From the NCBI GenBank assembly GCA_015039315.1, contig WIDE01000325.1, forward strand, positions 1 to 10,274: a DNA stretch of 10,274 bases, given 5' to 3'. Positions 1 to 8,100 of this stretch are shown here, in pieces (within the stretch, counting starts at the first letter, position 1; each line of letters opens with the position of its first letter). The translations under genes were made by a program, and so were the position numbers. The notes under the pieces are model-generated. The model did no database searches. It saw only the letters and a list, made by a program, of their open reading frames with translations, and was not told where the DNA came from. The stretch is from Clavulina sp. PMI_390. Taxonomy: Eukaryota > Basidiomycota > Agaricomycetes > Cantharellales > Hydnaceae.

Positions 1-26
1 ACTATAAGCGACAAAGGCATCTTGGT

Positions 27-238
27 TTCTTACGTCTCGGCTGGCGAGGATAGAGCGGCAATCTGTAAGATCTGCGTCGGTGATGATCAAGACGGTTCCC
101 ATGTCGATCTTCAGAGCCATAGAACGGCTCAAATCTTCATTGAGGGATCCAAGCTCACATATATGAAGCAGACCCCGGGCAGCTGTACTCCCCTTCACTA
201 TCAATCATCGTCACGAGCAAGGAGCACAACTACTGCTA
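27..238 (+). promoter_or_regulatory. Promoter region of NLR paralog A, duplicated with the gene
   Basis: These bases align by eye with 4982-5183 upstream of paralog B, with small indels. Shared blocks include a TTCTTnnnnTCGGCT stretch at the left and CTTCAGAGCCATA at about 109-121, followed by AATCTTCATT. A CACATATATG block at 156-165, 74-83 bases before the ATG, is a candidate TATA-like element, and CACATATAG is found at the matching place in B. The AGCC...GGCT dyad at 115-129 has only its outer four base pairs here. Conservation in non-coding DNA beside diverged introns suggests retained regulatory function; this is inference. Confidence 0.5.
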
Positions 239-3200
239 ATGGACCCCATTGTTGGAGACCAGCGACCTCAAGGTCTCGCTTTTCACGAGCTTTGGGAAGA
301 AGCGATTGAAACATATCAATCAATCACAAATCAACCTCTCCTCACTTCAAGAGATGACCGAGAACTCCTCAAGTGCTCATCAATTGACGACCTTGAGAGC
401 GTCCTCAGATCTCGTGGCGCCGCTCTCAAAACGTTTAGAAAGCATGGAGAGAGAATCAGGAGCGCATTTAAGCCTCTCGCGCGAGTGCTGCAAGTCGTTA
501 TAGACACCGCATCTGAAGTTGCTTCTGCCGTGAGTGGAGCTTCCTTCGTAATTTGTGCCTCCCCAACTCATGTCAGCGCACAGACTGGAGTTCCTGGAGG
601 ACGTGGGATATTTGTAGCAGTGGCACGTCTCTTGCAGGTATGTTAACCTTGGTTCGTTTCTTCTGGCCGTCAAAGCAATTCTTTAGGTATCTAAATATTC
701 CTTCATGTCATAATAGGCAGCTGATGGACTGTCGAAATCTTACGATGACCTTAGTCTGCTGTTGAGGAAGCTTGAAGGGTTTCTAACCCGTCTTGAGGGC
801 CATCTCAACGCCCAAGCACTCAACCAGCCGCTTCGTGATATCTCTGTACGGGCTCTATTGCAGCTGATGAAGATCATTGCCCTCTTCGTGAAATACTTTG
901 ACATTGAGAGAAATAGATGGTGGATACTCAAAGCAATCATGCGGAGACTCAGTACGTGGCTGTTCGCACATGTCCTTCAATGACAGTAACCAAACTTCAT
1001 TCTATCAGAGGATTATAGAACCATCGTCTTTGGTAACTCGGAGGTTCGAGATGCGCTCAAAGAGCTGGATGAGCTGCTAAACGAAGAGAGCCTCACCGTG
1101 ATTGGCCGTATATTAGATGTGGCAACAATCGGTGAGTTGTATGATACAATAAGCTGAAATAGTCTTAAACCAACGTTCAAATCCACTAGTCGATGCCAGA
1201 ACAGATCTCATCGTGGACAAACAGCGTGAGTTTTTGCTCATATTCCACATAAAGCGTGACTATTAACGAGAGCATCTAGGAAACGATGAGATTCGTAGTT
1301 GGCTTGATGCCCCAGATCCCTCCACAAATCAAGAGGAGAGAGCCGCTATTGGATCAAGGGTACCGAGACACTCGGATTGGTTCCTCAATGGAAAAAAATT
1401 TCAGGAGTGGCTAAAACAAGAGCGTGGCTTCTTTTGGGTTTGGGCTCAACGTGAGTCAAGTGGAACATATCATACTCTTCCAAGACAAACTCAAAAATCA
1501 TTCAGCTGGTGTCGGAAAAAGTGTTTTATGGTAAATGTCACCTCCACCAAACGTGTATTTGCATCGCCGCTGAGGATTTTCCGTACCCGTTTCTAGCTCT
1601 GCTGTGATTGATTATCTGGAAAATCACGTCAAAACCCAATGTGACACCGAGCTCGCGTATTTCTACTTCAACTTCAATAACTCTAAGAAGAATTCGTATC
1701 TTGGGATGCTTTCATGTCTCGTCAACACACTTGCTGCGCAAGGTGAGGCATCTGCCCCTACAGCTTACGAAATCGTATCAGAGGAATTCCATCCTGGCGC
1801 ATCACGAGTCAAGGTAAACGATCTTAAGGCCATTTTCTTTCGTATCCTCGCCACAAGGGGGACCAGATATCTGGTTATTGATGCGCTTGACGAGTGTGTT
1901 GACGATCGCGAAGACACACTACTCCCTTTCCTCAAGGATATTGTGCGCTCGGGCGAGCTCAAAGATGTTCATATTTTTGTCACAAGTCGCCCACAACCGG
2001 ACATCACGTCCTTCTTTGAGGCACACGAGATGTGTTCCCACAGCGAGTCTCTTCACACTGAGAAACATCGTGATACACTTCAGAGATTCATCTCTCTGGA
2101 ACTCAATAAACCAAAATATGGTCCAGGACGTCTTGGGTGGAGCAGCGAACTGAGGGACACCGTTGCACAAACCTTGCTGGAAGAATCAGATAACATGTGA
2201 GTTTATCTCTCCAACCGTTTTATATGCTGCCTCAAACAAAAATCACCCTCAGGTTCCTCTGGGTCGATTTACAACTGCAAAATTTACAATTTTGTCCCCC
2301 TGCACAAGCGCAGCAGATGCTGGCACGGCTCCCATCAACCCTTTCTTCGACTTATGATGAGATCCTCTCTCGCTACCCTACCGATCTTGCGCCAGTAATT
2401 CGTCATGTCTTTGAGTGTATGGTAGCCTCAACTGATCCATTACCTTGGGAGGCGGTGGTGGAGATGTTCTCCCTCAACTTGCGAGATCTCGACTCATCTT
2501 CTGGCTTGGTGTCTTTGCTTGACCATTCCCACTCTCGTGACGACATGGGACCTGGTATCCTTGATCACCTTCCCCTCGTGAAGCGGGTCTCTCAATCCTC
2601 CCACGGAAGATCAGAAGATGTGATAGTTTTCATTCACTTCACTGTCCAGGAGTATCTGCTGCCACGAATAACTCGTTTATCCACACCGCTCCCCATACCA
2701 CTAGCCCCCCACTCTCAGAATATTCGCTCACTATATCGCACTAATCGCCTCAGTGCGTTATCTACTCTAATTCTTGTGCTCATTAGCGCAATCGAACCCA
2801 CCAATGCTTCAAGCCTCCCTCATCTCGGCGAATATGCCGATGCTTCTTGGTATCAGGTCGCTGCTGACTTGACGTTCCATTCCCGGAAGACTCCGCCTGC
2901 GCTCCTTGAATTCCTTTCTTTTGAGTCCAAGTCATTCATGGCATGGGCGAGGCGCTTCTGGAATGATAAACATGCTGTTGATTCTCCTCTACATTGGGCT
3001 GCCCGAATCGGGTTGTCTGACCTGGTGGAAAATCTCATACAGCATCACCCAGAGTCGCAAAATAATTGTGATCATGCTGGGCTCCCTCCAATATTCTACG
3101 CTGTGTTACGTGGAAACACCACGAGTTATAAGATTCTGCTGAGTTGTCGCTATGATTGGAATCGCTCTTACCCCATTCAGACTGGTTTGATGGGCCTCAC

Positions 3201-3582
3201 TGCAGCTACTATCCTCCGCCTCGTAGCGGATAAAGGAAGTTCGAGTTTGGCCGATAAATGGAACAGTGTTGCCACTGACGCGCATCGCGACGTCATGTGG
3301 CCTGATCTTGAAACGCCTGCCTATGCCTCAAATTATCAGAGCATGTGGAAGCTGTTAATTCAGAGGGTAGCTACAGCCGATACTCCCAAGATTCAGCCTC
3401 AGACCAGGGAAACCAAGTCTCAGATCAGAGCACAAGCAGGAATGAGGTGTCAACCCGGGCCCGTTCCGGCCCTCAACATATTAGTCTCCGTTTGGTCTTT
3501 ACTAATCATGGAACCTTGGGACCAGCTTGGAAGCGAGAGCGCACTGCACAATCAATATTCTGCCAAAAAGGAACAAGTGTAA
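239..3582 (+). CDS. NLR-like STAND protein, Goodbye-NACHT type, lacking the C-terminal ankyrin array (paralog A)
   Basis: Spliced model: exons 239-529, 584-637, 717-951, 1009-1131, 1190-1225, 1280-1450, 1506-1530, 1597-2196 and 2253-3582; eight introns of 54-79 bases, all GT-AG. The sum is 2865 bases, 954 residues plus TAA. Domains: Goodbye-type N-terminal domain (about 13-235, with LWEEA near the start and GIFVAVARLLQ after exon junction 1); NACHT with P-loop PGVGKSVL at 304-311, Walker B LVIDALDEC at 404-412 and sensor IFVTSR; FLWVDLQLQ leading into a winged-helix-like segment (STDPLPWEAVVEMF); a helical region; two degenerate ankyrin-like units (DSPLHWAARIGL). Homology to B ends near residue 888; the last 66 residues are unrelated and low in repeat character. 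The ATG aligns with that of B. Family role: NTP-driven oligomerising signal switch, cytoplasmic, in recognition or cell death. The frame is intact, so I call it a gene, though a pseudogene in early decay is possible. Confidence 0.85.
1506..1530 (+). other. 25-base P-loop microexon of paralog A (exon 7)
   Basis: This exon supplies the last two bases of P304, then GVGKSVL (305-311) and two bases of C312. It lies between intron 6 (1451-1505, GTGAGT...TTCAG) and intron 7 (1531-1596, GTAAAT...TTCTAG). The same 25-base exon exists in paralog B at 6461-6485. Joining exon 6 directly to exon 8 gives CCT CTG CTG TGA, an immediate stop. Confidence 0.85.
3382..3582 (+). other. Aberrant 3' end of paralog A, replacing the ankyrin array
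   Basis: Left of about 3380, A and B align codon for codon (SMWKLLIQR in A, SMWELVLQR in B). To the right the similarity stops, and A reads through about 66 unrelated codons to TAA at 3580-3582. The lost part corresponds to B residues about 889-1124, which hold all five clear ankyrin repeats. The tail is Q/R/S-rich in its first half (ADTPKIQ, ETKSQIRAQAG). A weak likeness to the B last-repeat string GADPEIRDNAGKT hints at an internal deletion but is too short to rely on. No source for the new sequence was found in the window. Confidence 0.7.
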
Positions 3583-4133
3583 CAGGGTATTTGAAAAAAC
3601 ATGTTATGGAGGTATGCTTGAAGTAGATAGCAAACAGCCAACGACTCCCTTTTGCGGTAGATGGGGACACGGACTAACGGACATTTTTTGAACACCTTTA
3701 CACCATTATATTTGATACTTGTGGCTGTACCAAGACATCTCAAACGCTCTCATCCCTTTAGGGGTTCAGAGAAACGTTAATTTTACAAATCTCACTGATA
3801 GTCTAGTTTATACTTTCGGACAGCGAGCTTTTTTTTATTGTCAAAACGAAATTATAGAAGCGGGGAAATGGTAGGAAAGTATGTGGATCGCCATGCAGCA
3901 GAACATTGATATATCATATCTGTGTACGTGTATGTTGGGGAGTGGGGGTAGTAAGCGGTGTAGATACAAGCAAAGGCAGGCGATAAGACCCCCTTCTGAG
4001 TGCACAACTTCAGTCCCGGGCCAGTCGCAACTGGGTTAATTGCTGCATTTTATGCCTTCCTGTACCTTCTGACAGGCCTTCTATACTCTCAAAGGGTCAC
4101 CCCGATTGTGGTGCGCTTGGAATTCGCCCTCCG
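3583..4133. other. Intergenic stretch without a recognisable gene
   Basis: No long open frame with recognisable protein character, no tRNA-like cloverleaf and no match to the B downstream region were seen. It holds an eight-T run near 3832-3839 and a short inverted repeat CCAGT-CGCA-ACTGG at about 4021-4034. It presumably contains the 3' untranslated region of paralog A; no clear AATAAA signal was seen. Confidence 0.5.
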
Positions 4134-4176
4134 ATCTATATGGGGGTAAGATGACTCATCTTACCCCCATATAGAT
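4134..4176. repeat. Perfect 43-base palindrome (21-base arms, 1-base centre) with a Gcn4/AP-1-type core
   Basis: The left arm 4134-4154 begins ATCTATATGGGGG. The right arm 4156-4176 is its exact reverse complement, ending CCCCCATATAGAT. The single unpaired base is C at 4155. The centre reads ATGACTCAT, the classic bZIP (Gcn4/AP-1) target TGACTCA with flanking bases. Pairing stops at G4133/A4177, and no target-site duplication is evident around it. It sits about 12 bases from the truncated edge of the decayed convergent gene. It could be a terminal-inverted-repeat remnant, an inverted duplication formed during the rearrangement, or a bZIP operator. Confidence 0.93.
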
Positions 4177-4187
4177 ACACATAGCGA

Positions 4188-4370
4188 TGACACCCACCCT
4201 TCCCACTCTTTACAAGTTCACAGAGCTCCATCTTTCCCTTTCTCAGCACTCACAGTCTTGTTGCAATTCCCGCCGCCCCATAGCATACGATTTGATGATA
4301 TCGAATGCCTTGGGCGCCACAGAATGCTTTTCACCAAGGGTGAGCCCGAAGCGTAAGGATAGGATCATTA
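4188..4370 (-). pseudogene. Decayed, truncated copy of the convergent gene at the right edge of the window
   Basis: On the - strand this stretch matches 10083-10274. Shared strings on the + strand include CACTCACAGTCTTGTT, CATACGATTTGATG and GCTTTTCACCA, each followed by similar sequence. Translated, LTLGEKHS and IIKSYA match LTPGEKRS and AIKSYV of the intact frame. Relative to the intact copy it has an in-frame deletion of about 21 bases in the basic KERKKRKK stretch. A second deletion of about 11 bases breaks the frame and leads to TGA at 4243-4245. The part matching the last roughly 49 codons is absent. What lies to its right (about 4371-4400) may also be homologous, but the reference sequence runs off the window. 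Confidence 0.8.
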
Positions 4371-4399
4371 AAACGGCGTTTGAGCGATAAGAAAGACAG

Positions 4400-4981
4400 G
4401 GGTATGACGAACAATGGAAGCCGAAAAGGAACAATCAGTTACAATTCTTTTAGTGTGGACGGCTATGAGGGTTTTTTGCCAGCCCTAGCAATCCGAAAAC
4501 AGTGAGCACCCATTGGAACTCCCCTCAAATATATCGTTTCCTTTCCATTTCACTTGGATGTCTCTATCTTTTTAATCGTTATTGGGAACAATGTCATCAA
4601 CAAAAGTTCCACAATGTATACCAACAGCCTTGTATTCTGCTTTCTGGCTTTCTATAGGCATTCCCTATGAGCTCGGTCACGAAAAGAACCGCCGAAGAGA
4701 ACAAAACATGGTGGCAGCCCGAGGGGAATGGTCGGTTAAATTCAGTATTGCCTCAACTTGTACAGTCTTCTCCGACAAGCCGGTTAAGGGTATTTGACTG
4801 GTGGGGAGTAATCTGATCCAGAAATTATGGTAAGCCTTTATATATACATCCTCCTTGATCATTGAGGCGGACGTGCTGGGCTACCTTCGCATCAAAGTAC
4901 ATTTACCAGCTTGAGGGCCACTGAGAGTGTTTAGATCCACAATGATGAGCACATTAACGATCAGTACAGATACATTTCGAT
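4400..4981. other. Intergenic stretch without a recognisable gene
   Basis: It has scattered short open frames in several phases but no motif, splice pattern or homology I can recognise. A TATATATA run lies near 4838-4845, more than 300 bases upstream of paralog B. The left part could include further decayed sequence of the convergent gene, which cannot be judged because the intact copy leaves the window. Short frames on either strand here (for example 4582-4797 + and 4677-4862 -) overlap each other and look like chance. Confidence 0.45.
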
Positions 4982-5183
4982 ATTCTTCATTTCGGCTAGC
5001 AGAGATAATGCGGCAGCATGGAAATCTCCGATGGTGAATATCAATGATTTCCATGACCGCCTTCAGAGCCATAATATGGCTTGAATCTTCATTCACGTTC
5101 TGAGCCCGCACATATAGTACAGTGCGGTTGCAGCTGCGTGCTATCTCTCCATCGGGCATTGCAAGCTGGCGCAGCTAGCACAA
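4982..5183 (+). promoter_or_regulatory. Promoter region of NLR paralog B
   Basis: It aligns by eye with 27-238 upstream of A. Conserved elements are TTCGGCTAGC near 4991-5000, CTTCAGAGCCATA at about 5061-5073, AATCTTCATT after it, and CACATATAG at about 5109-5117, 67-75 bases before the ATG, as a TATA-like candidate. The sequence before the start, CACAAATGG, is a good fungal start context (A at -3, G at +4). The region between the TATA-like box and the ATG has diverged more than the part upstream. Confidence 0.5.
5067..5081. promoter_or_regulatory. 15-base perfect dyad AGCCATAATATGGCT in the paralog B promoter
   Basis: Seven-base arms AGCCATA/TATGGCT surround one central A, 103 bases upstream of the start codon. 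The aligned site upstream of A, AGCCATAGAACGGCT at 115-129, keeps only the outer AGCC/GGCT. The dyad sits inside the best conserved promoter block and is a plausible dimeric transcription-factor site. No factor can be named. Confidence 0.4.
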
Positions 5184-8100
5184 ATGGAGCCCTCCTCTGG
5201 AGAACGACAATCACGACCCATCGCTTTTGTTGAGCTCTGGGAGGAAGCTCTCACAACGTATCAATCGATCACGAGCCAGCCTCTGCTCGGCTCAGCTCAT
5301 GACCAGGACATTCTCAGGTGTTCATCAATTGAGGATGTTGAGAGTGTCCTCAAATCTCGAGGAGTCGCCCTCAGGGTCTTCAGGAAGCATGGGGAGAGAA
5401 TACGGAGTGCGTTCAAACCCGTTACGCGTGTGCTTCAGGTTGTGATAGACAGTGCATCTGAAGTCGCTGCTGCTGTAAGTATATCTCGTCCGATGTCGTC
5501 CTATGCGCTCACTCACATTGTGGTCCAGACTGGGGTCCCTGGGGGCCGCGGAATATTCGTCGCAGTGGCGCGTTTGCTGCAGGTTAGTTACCAAACGGAA
5601 ATATTAGATTTCTAGCTCGCAGAGTGATAAATCCCCTGGCTGAAAACCCTGAACACAACTATAGGCGGTGGATGGACTATCTAAATCCTACGATGACCTC
5701 AATCTTGTTTTACCAAAGCTGGAAGGTTTTCTTTCTCGGCTGGAGGGTCACCTCACTGTTCAGGCCATTAACCAGCCGCTTCGGGATCTTTCAGTACGCA
5801 CACTAGTGCAGCTGATGAAGATAATCGCGCTCTTTGTCAAATTCCTTGATGAAGAGAAAGCCAAATCGTGGTTTTACAGAGTAATTATCCGAAGGTTCAG
5901 TATGTAACTTTTCGCGTCCTTTAACATCGTCAAATGGCACTCATTATAGTTTAAATTTAGAGGATTATAGAAATATCGTCTTTGGTACCTCCGGAGTTCA
6001 GGATGCCCTCAAAGAGCTTGATAACCTATTGAACGAGGAGACGCTGACCACAGTCGCTCGTACGCTGGACGTCGTAACAACTGGTGAGCGCAATATTGTG
6101 ATCAATGTACACCAGTCCTGAGGCCTGTTCCATGTCAACTAGTCGACGTTAGAACAGATCTTCTTGTTGACCAGCAGCGTGAGCCATCAATAATGTCCCA
6201 GTGTGGTACCGAGACACTAACTAAAACGATCAGGGACGACCGAGCTTCGCCGTTGGCTCAAAGCGCCCGACGCTTGCACAAATCATGAAGACCGTAGCGG
6301 CACTGGATCAAAGATTCCGGGACACGCTGATTGGTTTCTTAATGGTGACAAGTTTCAGCAGTGGCTAAGTCAAGAGCGGGGCTTCTATTGGGTGTGGGCT
6401 AGGCGTACGTCAAAGGTTCATTTACGCATTGCTCGATCGTCTATCTAACGAAGCGTCTAGCGGGTGTAGGGAAAAGCGTGTTATGGCAAGCTACCACTCT
6501 ATCGGGAACGTTTACTTTATCGCTGACGGCTCTGCGCAATCGATTTTTAGCTCCGCCGTGATTGACTACCTAGCGAACCACATCAGCGACCGAAATGCTG
6601 CACTCGCATACTTCTACTTTGATTATTCAGACGCTGATAAGCGTACATTTCTTGGCCTGCTCGCATCCCTCGTGGATGCATTGGGCTTGCAACAGGAGAG
6701 AGCCATGGCCGGGGCACGTGATATCGTATCACAAGCCCAAAAACCTGGCTCCTCAAGAGCGAAGATCAGCGAGCTCAAGGCTATCCTCCTCCGCATTCTC
6801 GCCACAAAGGGCACTAGATATATTGTCATCGACGCTCTCGATGAATGTATCGATAGTCCCGAATATGTTTTGCTCCCATTCCTCCAGGAAATGGTCAATT
6901 CAGGCGGGCTGGGCGATGTTCGCATCTTTGTTACGAGTCGCCGCGAGCCAGGCATTAAAGGATTCTTTGCGACGCACAATTTGTGCACTCATAGACAATC
7001 TCTCCACACAGAGGAGCATCGAGAGACTCTCCGTAGGTTCATCCTTCTTGAGCTCGATAAACCGATATACGGTCCCAGTCGTCTCTGTTGGAGCGATGAA
7101 TTAAGAGCTGAAGTAGCACAAACCCTCCTCAAAAAATCGGATGATATGTGAGATTGATCGCTGATTGGGTCGAGAATCTACTGACAAAAATTCACCTCTA
7201 GGTTTCTCTGGGTCTATCTGCAACTTCAAGTGCTACAATGGTCTACACCCTCGCAAGTGCCGCAGGTACTTGCGGATCTTCCCTCAGATCTTTCTTCAAC
7301 GTACGAAAGGATTCTTTCACGGTATCCTCTAAATCTTTCAACGGCATTGCGCCGTGTATTTGAGTGCATGCTGGTGTCCACCGAACCACTACCTTGGAAA
7401 GCGGTAGCCGAAATGTTCTTGCTCAACCTGCGCATGGTTGAACCTTCTGGTGGCTTAATTCCTTTGATCAGCTATTCTCACTCTCCAAACGAGATGGATC
7501 CTGCTATTCTCGATCACCTTCCTCTCGTCAAACGAGTACCTCGATACTTTCATGGGAAGCGCAAAGATGTGATAGTTTTCATCCACTTCACTGTTCAAGA
7601 GTACCTGTTATCACCAACGGATCTTGTCCCCATGCCGACTCCTGCCCTAGCTGGCCAGTCATCGAAGAAGCCCGGTCCGTTTTATCATACAGATCGCTTG
7701 GAGGCGCTGTCAACGATGATTATCGTGCTTCTGAGCTCTATTGAACCCAGTAATGCCCCTAGTCTTCGTCATCTCTCTCGGTACGCAGATAAGATTTGGT
7801 ATCAGGTTGCCGCCGACTTGGCGGCCTATTCAAACACTACCATACCCGCTCTCTCCACGTTTCTTTCCTTTGATTCGGCGTCATTCAATGCATGGGCTCA
7901 ACGTTTTTGGGGGGACAAAAACGCCATTGACTCACCCCTCCATTGGGCGGCCAGAATCGGGCTATCCCAAGTTGTGGAGGTGATTACCCGGTCTCACCCA
8001 GACTCGCACAAAGACCTCGATCCTATAGGGCTCCCTCCCATATTCTACGCTATTTTGCGAGGGAGCATTGCAAGCTATACGATTCTGTTAAATTGTGGCT

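Noticed and set aside
1..129. Open - strand frame running off the left edge, with a collinear - strand frame upstream of B (4881-5159), as a possible divergent gene
   Set aside because: The DNA blocks are conserved but the translated residues are not, and indels shift the comparison. This fits promoter conservation better than coding.
3370..3440. Match of the A tail (ADTPKIQPQTRET) to the last ankyrin repeat of B (ADPEIRDNAGKT), suggesting a simple internal deletion
   Set aside because: The likeness is about a dozen residues with a gap and does not continue into the following sequence. It is too weak to define a junction.
239..3582. Calling paralog A a pseudogene
   Set aside because: All nine exons join in one frame with canonical splice sites and intact NTPase motifs. 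Loss of the repeats alone does not show loss of function.
3832..3839. Run of eight T as an RNA polymerase III terminator of a small RNA gene
   Set aside because: No A-box or B-box promoter elements or folded RNA candidate could be seen upstream.
4021..4034. Inverted repeat CCAGT-CGCA-ACTGG as a regulatory hairpin
   Set aside because: A five-base stem is expected by chance in a window of this size, and it has no link to a gene end.
6429..7151. 240-codon open frame starting inside intron 6 of paralog B, seemingly a separate NACHT gene
   Set aside because: Its first 41 codons read through intron 6, the P-loop exon in the wrong phase and intron 7. Splicing gives a frame identical in structure to A, so only the part from 6551 is real coding sequence.
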